A stretch of 53,589 nucleotides of DNA from Flavobacteriales bacterium (GCA_025451295.1 JANWKQ010000126.1:1-53589), one strand, 5' to 3'. Shown: positions 34,844-43,041, counted from the stretch's first letter. Notes: generated by a model from the letters alone, not told the origin. Made by a program: numbers and translations.

Positions 34844-35314
34844 TTAAACCGTTGGCGGATTGTTCGGATCGTTGTTCTGCCAGTTATTGGTTAAGGAATT
34901 ATCGCTGGTTTGTGGAGTATTAATCCCTCCCGGACCCACATATTTAATATCCTTACTGAAGGCCATCCATGGAAAGAATACAATTCCCAGGAAAAAAAGT
35001 CCGATACCGAATCCTTCATCTTTCCCAAAACTTTTGGCCAGTGCCATATAAGTAACAATAGCCGCATAAATATTAATGATCGGAATAAAACGAAGGATAA
35101 ATGTTGTGGTGTCCTTTCCAGCAATGTCTACTGTAAGCACATAAATATTATAGATAGGAACCAGTGCTTTCCAACCTTCTTGTCCGGCCTTTACAAATAC
35201 TTTCCACATGCAAACGGCCATGAAAACAAGAATGGGGATGAAGATGAGCATTTCGCATAGGAGGATCGTGAGAAACATTTTCGGATCATCGCTTGAACGG
35301 CTGTTGTAGTACAT
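34844..35314 (-). CDS. DUF5684-type small membrane protein
   Basis: 156 residues, three or four TM segments (about 13-38, 45-60, 75-95, 103-120). The motif AGQEGWKALVPIYNIYVL (about 45-62) is the hallmark of the DUF5684 family, found in Bacteroidota and Actinobacteria and sometimes next to signal peptidase I. Function unknown; predicted channel- or scaffold-like. The cytosolic or periplasmic C-terminal tail is Asn/Pro-rich and disordered. It is convergent to lspA, 46 bases apart. Confidence 0.7.
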   Translation of the reverse strand: MYYNSRSSDDPKMFLTILLCEMLIFIPILVFMAVCMWKVFVKAGQEGWKALVPIYNIYVLTVDIAGKDTTTFILRFIPIINIYAAIVTYMALAKSFGKDEGFGIGLFFLGIVFFPWMAFSKDIKYVGPGGINTPQTSDNSLTNNWQNNDPNNPPTV

Positions 35315-35375
35315 AATATGGTTTTTTGGTTAAGAGTTTAAAAATATACAATATTTGATAACAAGGAATTATTTT

Positions 35376-37079
35376 CTATCGAAAAGTATAGTCTACACCT
35401 GTTACCTGCGATAACAGGGTTTCCGGCGCATCCAACATATGAGCATTTTTCGCAGGAGCCGGAGTTACAGGTGAATTGGCGGCCAAATATTCCATGATCA
35501 CCGTGTGAATGGTATGTTCAGTATTTAGAGCATCCGCTACTCCTTTAATCCTGCATAAGGTATCACGCGGATCCCCATCTCTGTCGCAGGATAACATTGA
35601 ATATTGTTTTTGCGGGTCAATAGGCTGCCCATTCATCGTCTGACTTTGTACCCTCGATCCCATTTCGCCAAAAGCATTGAAGCTTATTTCCATTCCTTTG
35701 AACTTTACCATCCATCCGCCAATCCGTTTAGAAGCATCTGCTGCAAATACATTGTTCAGTTCTTTTTCAAGCCACTCGATAAGTTGTTTTCCGGTTACTT
35801 TGGCGGTCCGCAGCACGTGATCAACCGGTAACATATCAAATAAAAAACCATTAGTGATCGGAATATTCCCGGTTTCATCGACAGTAGTTCTTGGTGGACA
35901 AAATCTGAATCCATTCATTGCAACCAGATCCATTTCCGGAAATTTCCATTTCAGGGAATTTAGTATCAAGGTGTCAATCGTATTTTCTACCACAAAATTT
36001 CTGTACAAAGGAAGGGTACTATATCCAATAACGGTATTAATATGTTCTTTATAGACTGATTCCTGTTCGTCCAAAAGTTTTTGAATGGCGGGATCCGCTT
36101 TTAGTTTGGAAGGATTTACTTCAAGAAGTTCGTATTCATCTTTGGTGATCATTCCGTTTTCCACCGTTAATTCCAGTTTGCCAATGAAAGATCCAAATGC
36201 CCCGGGCTCAACCACCTTTGCATATTTGCATTCAATCGGTTTGCGGACTCTTTCATGAGTATCACCACCTAAAATATAATTCACACCTTGGCATTCAGGC
36301 ATATTTGCTAGAGAAATTTGCTGGGATAAACCTAAATGTGCAATGATGCAAACAAAATTGCATTGCTCCTGATTTTTTAACACATCTACATAATAAGCCA
36401 GGTTGTCTTCTGGTTTTTTATAAACGATACCCTTACTATAGGTAGGATTTTGTCTTGTTGGGACCCAGGGATCTGTATATCCAAGAAATCCGATTTTAAT
36501 ACCGGCCACATTCCAGATCTCGTAGGGTTGAAATATTAATTCACCTGTTTTACCATCTCCGGCATCATGGAACATATTTGCACAGATCTTGGGTGCTTTG
36601 AGAGCACCCAGTAAGGTGCGCATATTTTTTTTACCATATACGACCTCCCAGTTTCCCGGTAAATACAAATCGTAGTTCAATGCATCCAGAATAGGAACGA
36701 AAGCCTTACCAGTTGTTTTTATACTCAATTCACTACCCTGAAACATATCACCGGTATCAATCACAAATGTATTGGGGGTTTTCTTTCTAAGCTGTTTTAA
36801 CATAGTGGCTATGTAGGCATAGCCGCCCGTTCTTCGAAAAACGGTCTGATCATTTTCCCAAAACAATTCATCATGTGGATGGATCTGACAATGCACATCT
36901 GTGGTCTGAAGGATGGTAATCTTCTTTGGTTTGGAAAAATTGTTGTTATCCAGTTCATCATCGGATTCTGAAATTTCATCGATGTTACCTTTCATTCCTG
37001 ATAACGGAGGCATAATCGCAGCACCCACTCCGAGGGCTGTGATGGATTTGATGAAATGTCTTCTTCCTTTCTTTTTCAT
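35376..37079 (-). CDS. SoxB-like Tat-exported binuclear metallohydrolase (5'-nucleotidase superfamily)
   Basis: 567 residues. A twin-arginine signal is clear (KGRRHFIKSITALGVGAA). The metallophosphoesterase core has the superfamily metal motifs DVH (Asp61-His63), TGD (Asp111), GNWE (Asn143-Trp144-Glu145), His248 in IAHLG and His275 in GGDTHE; the C-terminal 5'-nucleotidase domain is about 335-520. Ordinary 5'-nucleotidases have GNHE; His replaced by Trp, together with Tat export, is to my recollection a mark of SoxB, the thiosulfohydrolase that frees sulfate from SoxYZ-bound sulfane. No SoxY, SoxZ or SoxCD is next to it; instead a DsrE-like protein and a TsdA-like cytochrome are (11 and 36 base gaps). 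A nucleotidase role is the alternative. Confidence 0.72.
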   Translation of the reverse strand: MKKKGRRHFIKSITALGVGAAIMPPLSGMKGNIDEISESDDELDNNNFSKPKKITILQTTDVHCQIHPHDELFWENDQTVFRRTGGYAYIATMLKQLRKKTPNTFVIDTGDMFQGSELSIKTTGKAFVPILDALNYDLYLPGNWEVVYGKKNMRTLLGALKAPKICANMFHDAGDGKTGELIFQPYEIWNVAGIKIGFLGYTDPWVPTRQNPTYSKGIVYKKPEDNLAYYVDVLKNQEQCNFVCIIAHLGLSQQISLANMPECQGVNYILGGDTHERVRKPIECKYAKVVEPGAFGSFIGKLELTVENGMITKDEYELLEVNPSKLKADPAIQKLLDEQESVYKEHINTVIGYSTLPLYRNFVVENTIDTLILNSLKWKFPEMDLVAMNGFRFCPPRTTVDETGNIPITNGFLFDMLPVDHVLRTAKVTGKQLIEWLEKELNNVFAADASKRIGGWMVKFKGMEISFNAFGEMGSRVQSQTMNGQPIDPQKQYSMLSCDRDGDPRDTLCRIKGVADALNTEHTIHTVIMEYLAANSPVTPAPAKNAHMLDAPETLLSQVTGVDYTFR

Positions 37080-37090
37080 TTTTCCAATAG

Positions 37091-37507
37091 CTAAAAACCC
37101 CCTTTAATATAACTCCAGCCTTTTTCTTCTTTCTCAACAATTTCTGCAATACCGGCCGGAACGATCACCGCAATCGGTAACAAATCTTCGGGCTTAATAT
37201 TTCGCTGATTCATTGTATTCTGGCATGCCATGAACTGTACTCCTTTTTTATTCAGTTCATTGATGGCGTTGATATGTTTTGATTTGGCTGACAATAAATA
37301 TTCTATTCCATTATTATAACATACCACTTCTATTTTGGCTTTTGGCCAATGCTCCGTAAGATTCTGCAGTTGACGAGTAAATGCCTTTTGCTGCATCGTA
37401 TCATTGGCATTGGTAAATTGAAATACCACTTTATGTGCTTTTTGCGCAAAGGAGATGCCAGAAGTACTTAAGGTGAGGACAAGTAACAAAAGTCGAAGAT
37501 GTTTCAT
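37091..37507 (-). CDS. Periplasmic DsrE-like protein
   Basis: 138 residues with a signal peptide (1-21, SGISFAQ), unlike cytoplasmic sulfurtransferases DsrE and TusD. The mature domain has the DsrE-fold signature: VVFQFTN strand, KIEVVCYNNGIEYLL, and the exposed Cys in GVQFMACQNTM, which is the equivalent of the conserved family Cys. It could carry a persulfide between the SoxB-like and cytochrome partners, taking the place of SoxYZ, but that is inference. It is separated from the SoxB-like gene by 11 bases and from the cytochrome gene by 36 bases. Confidence 0.72.
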   Translation of the reverse strand: MKHLRLLLLVLTLSTSGISFAQKAHKVVFQFTNANDTMQQKAFTRQLQNLTEHWPKAKIEVVCYNNGIEYLLSAKSKHINAINELNKKGVQFMACQNTMNQRNIKPEDLLPIAVIVPAGIAEIVEKEEKGWSYIKGGF

Positions 37508-37543
37508 TTTTATTTTTTATTGGTTGTTGGAAATGTTTCTGTT

Positions 37544-38635
37544 CTATTTCTTTTTTTTCTTCTTTTCATCTGCAATAGGCTGGAAAGGTCCGAATTTATG
37601 TTGAGTCTCCGAAAATTTATCTGCATAAGGTCCGAAAGGATGATCAACAGGTTTTTCGGCGATCTTTGGCCAGTCAGCGCTAAAATCTTTGGTAGGTCGG
37701 GCCTGTGAATTTATATAGGCTGCTAAATCCCATGCTTCTTCATCCGTTAGTTCAGGATTTTGAAAGCTCACCCCTTGTGGCATATTGTTTTTAATAAAAC
37801 CCGCCATACGACTCATTCGGTATAATCCTGCACCCTGGTTATAAGAATGATTGCCCCAAAGTGGTGGATAAAGATATTCAATCTGATCACCCGCTAATAT
37901 ACCTTCTCCATTCGGTTGATGACAGCGCTGGCATTTCACCACAAATAATTCTTTTCCTTTTAAAGGATCCGCAGGTCTATCCAAAAAAGGAAGTTCAACA
38001 ATACCGGAACCCTTGGGCTTTTCTCCTTTTATTACCTCTTTGCCTATGAACTCAATGTAGGCTTTCATGGCTTGCATTTCCTTACTGTTGAGGGTTAAGG
38101 CCGTTCCGTTCAGACTGCGCTCAATGCAATCATTGATCCGTTTATAGATATCTTCTGTTTGACCACTTCTCGCCCTGTATTTTGGATACGTTGCAAATAC
38201 AGCTCCGTAATTATTGCCCCAGGTCTTTGTGCCGGCAGCTAAATGACAGTTCTGACAATTCATTCCGTTGGTGGTTTGTGAAACGCTGCCTTTTGGCCCC
38301 AAATATTTGGCTGTATGTGCAATTAAATCTTGTCCGTAAAGAATTTGGGCTTTGAGCTGATTGTTGGAAATTGAATTCAGATCAGCGGGTTTCCAAAAAC
38401 CATTGTCTTCTTTTGGTTGGGTGTCGGCCAATGATTGTTCAATGGCTTTTTTCTTTTTCTCAGCAGCTATTTCAGATTCACTTTTTCTAAACCATGAAAA
38501 CAGATCGGGTTGAACAATCAAAAGCAATGGAATAAGGATCAGACTGGCCAGTAAAAGTGCAATGATTCGGCCAAGTCGCTTGATTTCTTTCGTAAGCTGC
38601 TCTACGAGTATTTTATCCTTGTCCTTTTGTTCCAT
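37544..38635 (-). CDS. Dihaem cytochrome c, TsdA-like (thiosulfate dehydrogenase / tetrathionate reductase family)
   Basis: 363 residues anchored by one N-terminal TM helix (22-41), the rest periplasmic. Two haem-binding sites: CQNCH (127-131) and CQRCH (235-239). The N-terminal domain has RINDCIERSLNG with Cys170, at the place of the unusual Cys axial ligand of TsdA; the second haem has Met285 in NNMPQG. The C-terminal stretch DWPKIAEKPVDHPFGPYAD is a TsdA-family tail. TsdA interconverts two thiosulfate and tetrathionate in the periplasm, so with the SoxB-like and DsrE-like genes this forms a putative sulfur-oxidation unit. It lies 44 bases downstream of gldC. Related periplasmic cytochromes with other roles are not excluded. 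Confidence 0.78.
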   Translation of the reverse strand: MEQKDKDKILVEQLTKEIKRLGRIIALLLASLILIPLLLIVQPDLFSWFRKSESEIAAEKKKKAIEQSLADTQPKEDNGFWKPADLNSISNNQLKAQILYGQDLIAHTAKYLGPKGSVSQTTNGMNCQNCHLAAGTKTWGNNYGAVFATYPKYRARSGQTEDIYKRINDCIERSLNGTALTLNSKEMQAMKAYIEFIGKEVIKGEKPKGSGIVELPFLDRPADPLKGKELFVVKCQRCHQPNGEGILAGDQIEYLYPPLWGNHSYNQGAGLYRMSRMAGFIKNNMPQGVSFQNPELTDEEAWDLAAYINSQARPTKDFSADWPKIAEKPVDHPFGPYADKFSETQHKFGPFQPIADEKKKKKK

Positions 38636-38679
38636 TTTCGGGACTTCATCACGTGAATTATGAGTCCTAAATGTAATTA

Positions 38680-39015
38680 TTATTTTATGATTCCGGATTT
38701 CTTGGCAAAGAAAGCGGCGAAGTCCTGCATATCTTGTGCCAACTCTTTATCATTGGTGGCCCTGATCATGGTTTCACTCATGGAAACCATATTCTGGTAA
38801 ACGAAATAATACATTTCTTCAACCATCAGGTCTTTATTCCAGAGATCGATCCGCATGGAATTATTTTCTTTTACATCCCAAAAACTTAACATCATGGCTT
38901 TGGTTTCTCTGTAATCAGGGATACCACTATCGCTTGCCATCCATTGAATGGCAATGGGATTGTTGTTTTCGTCGCTTCCTATTTTGATGGAGATTTCGGA
39001 GTTCTTTTTTATCAT
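38680..39015 (-). CDS. gldC: Gliding motility protein GldC
   Basis: 111 residues, soluble. Contains the GldC motifs KAMMLSFWD, MRIDLWNKDLMVEEM and DMQDFAAFFAKKSG. Next to gldB on its downstream side, as in Flavobacterium johnsoniae. GldC forms a complex with the lipoprotein GldB and is needed for normal gliding, though non-gliding Bacteroidota also keep it. The 69-base spacer to gldB contains one copy of the palindromic repeat described at 39039. Confidence 0.9.
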   Translation of the reverse strand: MIKKNSEISIKIGSDENNNPIAIQWMASDSGIPDYRETKAMMLSFWDVKENNSMRIDLWNKDLMVEEMYYFVYQNMVSMSETMIRATNDKELAQDMQDFAAFFAKKSGIIK

Positions 39016-39038
39016 GGTGTGTTAATTATCTTTCAGCC

Positions 39039-39071
39039 CAATTGAGGAGACGTCCCATGGGACCTCTGGAC
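39039..39071. repeat. Copy 1 of a short palindromic intergenic repeat
   Basis: The 17 bases GGAGACGTCCCATGGGA (39046-39062) are identical to those at 44536-44552. The flanking positions are also similar over 33 bases (consensus CAATT then G/A-GGAGACG, with TCTG and AC on the right). Near-palindrome AGACGTCCCATGGGACCTCT at 39048-39067. It lies in the gldB-gldC spacer, inside an operon. Confidence 0.75.
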
Positions 39072-39084
39072 TATCGGCTTTGAT

Positions 39085-40095
39085 TTATTTTTTCGGTTTG
39101 TAACGGCTACTGTTTAAAATCTGTTTGGCATTGTTGTTCATCATCAATTGTTCGATGGTGATATTTGGATTGTTCTTCATAAAGGCGGTAACAATCTTCC
39201 AGCCGAGCCAGATGCCTGTGCGACCTGGAGCTCTTTCGGGCATACCTGCACTAATGGGAGATTCACCACAATATTTATTGATGAGTTTTACATCCTTGGT
39301 ATACAATAATTTTTTCTCCAGGAAAAAAGACCACATCATGAATTCACTTTCGTTACAGAATTTTACCTGATCATCGGTAAAAGCAAATTTAATAGAGTCG
39401 TGTGTGAAGGGAAGTACTTTGTCCACCAGATACATCACCTTTCCATTGAAAACCATTTCGTCCAACATGTCGAGTCGCGGCTGACCGGTATCAAACTCTG
39501 CATCGATCCAGCACTTCATCACATCCGTTACAAGATAGGGTTTAGCTTTTCTGTAAACGAGATAATCATATTCACCTTCATAGAATTTATAGTCCTTTCC
39601 GAGGTATTGGTCAAGTGAAACGTACATAACACTATCAGTGATTGCCGCAGCACTGATGTTATAACTATAATTTCCGAAGTAGATTTTTGGAATGGCCTTT
39701 TTGGGTAAATAATATTTATAATATTTAAATGCCCGAACAATTTCTTTTTCCAGATCGTCGGTACTGTTATATTGTTTGTCAACATCAGCAAAAAGTTCCT
39801 GAACTGCTTTATCAAATAAAAAACCCTGGATATAAGGAATGGCTGCGGAATCTTTTTCCTGTTCATTCACAATCCGGGCAATGCGCTGAAAATAGAGATC
39901 CGTAAAATCGGGATATTTTTTTCTCAGGTTTTGATAGCTTGTGAATGATACGGTGTCTTTTTTAAGATCGGCCAGGGCCTTATCGAAACGGATGAATTGG
40001 AGATCAACCTTAATGTTTGAAACATCCGGGGCTTTGTTACCGCCACAGGCGAATAAGAAAAGAAGTGAAAAAGCTAGAAAAATACATTTTTTCAT
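39085..40095 (-). CDS. gldB: Gliding motility lipoprotein GldB
   Basis: 336 residues with lipoprotein signal (MKKCIFLAFSLLFLFACGG, Cys17). The body is the GldB family domain: FIRFDKALADLKKD near 30, YIQGFLFDKAVQELF, the YYLPKKAIPKIYFGNYSYNI core, KCWIDAEFDTGQPRLDMLDEMV, and AGMPERAPGRTGIWLGWKIV near the C-terminus (related to a divergent zinc-protease-like fold without HExxH). GldB is required for gliding and T9SS-linked motility in Flavobacterium. It is the first gene of the leftward set that runs through gldC to the sulfur genes, and its 43-base upstream spacer is shared with the divergent T9SS gene. Confidence 0.92.
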   Translation of the reverse strand: MKKCIFLAFSLLFLFACGGNKAPDVSNIKVDLQFIRFDKALADLKKDTVSFTSYQNLRKKYPDFTDLYFQRIARIVNEQEKDSAAIPYIQGFLFDKAVQELFADVDKQYNSTDDLEKEIVRAFKYYKYYLPKKAIPKIYFGNYSYNISAAAITDSVMYVSLDQYLGKDYKFYEGEYDYLVYRKAKPYLVTDVMKCWIDAEFDTGQPRLDMLDEMVFNGKVMYLVDKVLPFTHDSIKFAFTDDQVKFCNESEFMMWSFFLEKKLLYTKDVKLINKYCGESPISAGMPERAPGRTGIWLGWKIVTAFMKNNPNITIEQLMMNNNAKQILNSSRYKPKK

Positions 40096-40138
40096 GGCGG
40101 TAAAAATAGGTATATTAGCAGATAGAACCGATAGATAT

Positions 40139-41080
40139 ATGAAAAAACTCTACCTTCTTCTTTTATTATTAACGCTGGGTACTTCTAACTATTATGCCAG
40201 AGGACAGGTGTTTGGGTATCCGGGGGCAACCTGGATGTTTCAATCTCCAGAGTTTTTTGGGATGTGTTTTGAGGTGAATGAAAAGTGGGAATACACAGGA
40301 GATACTTCTATTCTTGGTACCAGTGCCAAAGCAATACACTTAACCCAAAAAGTAGCAAATGGGTTTCCTGCTACAAGCTTCACAACCTATAATTATGATA
40401 AGTATTTCCATGTTAATGGAGATACCGTTTGGCTGTTTGTTAGTTTTGATTCTACCTGGCAGGAGATTTACAACTTTTCGGTGCAGATAGGTGATACTGT
40501 TCAAAATCCCTTGGGGAATAGGCTAAATGGATGGGCCAGTAGTTGTCCGGATTCGATTCCTTATAACGATTATTCAGAAGTAATAGACACCGGGAGTACT
40601 TTAATTGCAGGACAAATGCTTCGGTACTATACGGTTCGTTACGCCACTGGTGTACAATGGGGTCCCGACTCGGCCAATCAGACATTTTACGAAAGAATTA
40701 TTACACAAAATTATTGGTTCCCGAATGATGAATATTGGTGCGGTGCAGTTCCTGAATGCATCAATCCGAGTTTCATTTGTTATAAAGATGTTGGAATGAT
40801 GACGGATTCTTCCTGTTCTGATCTTACCTGGTTTGAAACTTTATCGTTTGAAGAAGACGACAATAAAAAAATCCGGATTTATCCCAATCCAACCACGGAC
40901 CATTTATTCATTGAAAACGGGGAGTTGCTGCATGAAAGACTGATTCTTCTTTCTGTGGATGGCCGCATTATTGAAACTCTTCAATCGACAAATTCAATGA
41001 ATGTATCCCATCTTTCTCCCGGTTTATATTTTCTCACCAATGAAAGTCGAACCTGGTGCAGGAAGTTTGTGAAACAATAG
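40139..41080 (+). CDS. T9SS-secreted protein, tandem paralogue 1
   Basis: 313 residues from the ATG at 40139, which begins MKKLYLLLLLLTLGTSNYYARGQ (signal peptide); a longer reading would run through gldB in antisense. A mid-domain (about 30-235) begins VFGYPGATW and contains YYTVRYATG, FYERI and DEYWCGAVPECI, with several conserved Cys. Residues 240-313 form a type A T9SS tail (IYPNPTTDHLFIENGE ... RKFVKQ). Unknown fold, close paralogue of the next gene (same order of WxSxEFFG/YVPW and CYKDVG motifs). Surface display after T9SS is expected. Confidence 0.8.
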   Translation: MKKLYLLLLLLTLGTSNYYARGQVFGYPGATWMFQSPEFFGMCFEVNEKWEYTGDTSILGTSAKAIHLTQKVANGFPATSFTTYNYDKYFHVNGDTVWLFVSFDSTWQEIYNFSVQIGDTVQNPLGNRLNGWASSCPDSIPYNDYSEVIDTGSTLIAGQMLRYYTVRYATGVQWGPDSANQTFYERIITQNYWFPNDEYWCGAVPECINPSFICYKDVGMMTDSSCSDLTWFETLSFEEDDNKKIRIYPNPTTDHLFIENGELLHERLILLSVDGRIIETLQSTNSMNVSHLSPGLYFLTNESRTWCRKFVKQ

Positions 41081-41102
41081 TATCTTAGTCGGCAAAACCG
41101 AC

Positions 41103-42041
41103 ATGAAAATGAAAAAACCAGCCCTTACCATTTTACTATTTATATTGGGGTCTTTAAATTATTTTGCAAAAGGGCAGGTGTTTGCACATCCCGGGGCCAC
41201 ATGGATATTTCATGCAGGATATGTTCCCTGGACCTGTTATGCAACGGATGAAAGATGGGAGTATGTTGGTGATACCGTTTTTTTTGGGATGGCTGCCAAA
41301 GATGTTAAAATAACCAGCAAGACATCTTATACATATCCTCCGTCAACATATTCCACCTCTCAATTCCATCATTATTTTCATGTTTCCGGGGATACTGTTT
41401 CCATATTCAATGATAATGATTCAACCTGGCAGGAGCTATACAATTTCTCTTTGCAAATCGGAGATACAACTCAATCACCATTAGCGAATTGTTTAAACGT
41501 CTGGGCGAATTGTCCAGATTCTATTCCTTATCAATGTCCTGCGATTGTGGCGGACACTGGGCATGCAACGATTGGAGGCCAGTCGCTGCGTTATTATACC
41601 TTAAAATTTCGTCCGGGTCCAGATACCACAATGAATTTTCAGACATACTATGAACGGATCATAACAACCGGTTATTGGTACCCAACGGATAACTATTGGT
41701 GCGGTATTCTCGTAGAATGCAGTGGACTAGGTTTTGTTTGCTATAAGGACGATGGAATGTTTACGGATAGTCTATGTATTGATCAAACCTGGTTTGAGAC
41801 GTTGGCTTTGGAGGATGAGAAAGGAAGTCTCGTCAAAATTTCCCCTAACCCGGTTCAGAATATTTTATTTATTGAAGCCTTTGAACCTTTTACGGAAAAA
41901 CTATCTGTTTTTTCTATCGATGGCCGTATCATCCAAATTTTTCAGCCTAACAATTCGATTGATTTGTCCCATCTATCTCCAGGCTTATATTTTCTCACCA
42001 ACGAAAGCCGAACCTGGTGCAGGAAGTTTGTGAAGGATTAA
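41103..42041 (+). CDS. T9SS-secreted protein, tandem paralogue 2
   Basis: 312 residues, signal peptide (MKMKKPALTILLFILGSLNYFAKGQ); the first ATG or the second, two codons later, could start. Mid-domain homologous to the preceding gene (VFAHPGATW, YYTLKFRPG, YYERIITTGYWYP, DNYWCGILVEC). T9SS type A tail ends SHLSPGLYFLTNESR and RKFVKD. The tail DNA is 60/66 identical to that of paralogue 1 at its end while the mid-domain has diverged far more. Stop codon shares TTAA with the convergent TPR gene. Function unknown. Confidence 0.8.
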   Translation: MKMKKPALTILLFILGSLNYFAKGQVFAHPGATWIFHAGYVPWTCYATDERWEYVGDTVFFGMAAKDVKITSKTSYTYPPSTYSTSQFHHYFHVSGDTVSIFNDNDSTWQELYNFSLQIGDTTQSPLANCLNVWANCPDSIPYQCPAIVADTGHATIGGQSLRYYTLKFRPGPDTTMNFQTYYERIITTGYWYPTDNYWCGILVECSGLGFVCYKDDGMFTDSLCIDQTWFETLALEDEKGSLVKISPNPVQNILFIEAFEPFTEKLSVFSIDGRIIQIFQPNNSIDLSHLSPGLYFLTNESRTWCRKFVKD

Positions 42042-42739
42042 TGTTGATCCAGGTATTTCTTTTTATCAAGTTGCCCGGTCTTTAGATAGAGTTGTCCGAG
42101 TATTTTTTTATAGGTTTCGTTTGGATTGATCTCCATGGCTCTTTCTAAATAAGAGATAGCGATGTTAAACTCATCGAGTCCCTTGTTTTTAAGTTGCTTA
42201 TACAACGTTTCATTATTAAGTGGCACCTCATCTGCCTCCTTCAAATATTCATTTCCACGTGTAATATAATAGTTGGCGATTCCATTATAGGCCATATCAT
42301 ATTTATCATCGAGATCTTTCGTCTTTGTATAGTAAACAAGCGCCGAATCATTGTATCTATCCTGCTCTGTTTTTGTAGTGTACGAAGAGGAATAACTTGC
42401 ATAGATCACACCTTTATTAAAATATAGAAGTTTGAGAATATGTGTACTGTCTTTATAAAAAACGATTGTTTCATTGATGGCTTTCAATGCCTTTGGATAG
42501 TCTGCTTTGCTTAAGTAACAATTTACTTCATAAATAACCAGGTCACTTTTTCTTTCCGGATAATTTATTTTTGCTTCCCTGATCAATTGTAAAGTTCCAT
42601 CATAGTCGGCCGCCTCGAACTGATAATAAATTTGTGCAATGGCAGTATCTGCTTTGGTGAATACTTTGGTTTCGGTCTGTGCGGAAATATTTCCTAAAAA
42701 CAGAAAAAATCCAATGGTTAAGATGAACAGTTTATTCAT
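42038..42739 (-). CDS. Exported TPR-repeat protein
   Basis: 233 residues with signal peptide (1-20, GNISAQ). Helical repeats with the TPR pattern: AQIYYQFEAADYDGTLQLIREA, VNCYLSKADYPKALKAIN, LVYYTKTKDLDDKYDMAYNGIANYYITRGNEY and a strong last unit AISYLERAMEINPNETYKKILGQLYLKTGQ. Periplasmic scaffold for protein-protein contact; partner unknown. Its start lies just before the 435-base non-coding region, and its stop overlaps the stop of the T9SS paralogue. Confidence 0.75.
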   Translation of the reverse strand: MNKLFILTIGFFLFLGNISAQTETKVFTKADTAIAQIYYQFEAADYDGTLQLIREAKINYPERKSDLVIYEVNCYLSKADYPKALKAINETIVFYKDSTHILKLLYFNKGVIYASYSSSYTTKTEQDRYNDSALVYYTKTKDLDDKYDMAYNGIANYYITRGNEYLKEADEVPLNNETLYKQLKNKGLDEFNIAISYLERAMEINPNETYKKILGQLYLKTGQLDKKKYLDQH

Positions 42740-42780
42740 ACTCTAAAATTAAGACGGTTTCGGCAGCTTTCCAAGCCTGG

Positions 42781-42960
42781 ACCGGGTCCGCCTCTTCGCC
42801 GCGGCGAAAGAGGAGTGATACCCCGCAAACCCCGGCCCGCCGGAGGTGGATGGGGTAAACGTCCCGATGGCTGCCGGGAAACCGGACAGGCAAGCCGAAG
42901 GCGCCCACCGGCTTGCGGGCAATACCTGCCGCGCAGGTGGGGAGACCCCTAAAAACTCCT
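42781..42960. other. GC-rich, hairpin-dense non-coding island
   Basis: By hand count 122 of 180 bases are G or C (68%) in an otherwise AT-leaning region. Several perfect stems: GCAAGCCG/CGGCTTGC (42890-42897/42909-42916), ACCTGC/GCAGGT (42924-42929/42933-42938), GGGG/CCCC (42939-42942/42946-42949), TCCCG/CGGGA (42862-42866/42875-42879), CCTCTT...AAGAGG (42791-42813) and an outer AGGAGT/ACTCCT pair (42811-42816/42955-42960) that would enclose the inner ones. No coding frame, no tRNA shape. The 435-base gap 42740-43174 is the only gene-free stretch over 300 bases in the window. Confidence 0.6.
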
Positions 42961-42993
42961 AAAAAATCACTTTTAACCCAAACTCAATTTTAT

Positions 42994-43001
42994 TACATTT
43001 G
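42994..43001 (+). promoter_or_regulatory. -7 element of the icd promoter
   Basis: TACATTTG matches the Bacteroidota -7 box exactly. TTTT at 42971-42974 could be a weak -33. The box is 174 bases before the ATG of icd, so the predicted leader would be long and contains the inverted repeat at 43042. Confidence 0.55.
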
Positions 43002-43041
43002 CTTCCCGCCTTAAGAATAACGTTAAACAAAATAAATGCAA

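Noticed and set aside
35376..39015. A complete Sox operon
   Set aside because: No SoxYZ, SoxXA or SoxCD can be recognised in the neighbourhood, so only a partial or alternative module can be claimed.
39941..40138. 66-codon extension of T9SS paralogue 1
   Set aside because: It runs antisense through the gldB start and has no signal peptide. The ATG at 40139 begins a perfect signal peptide.
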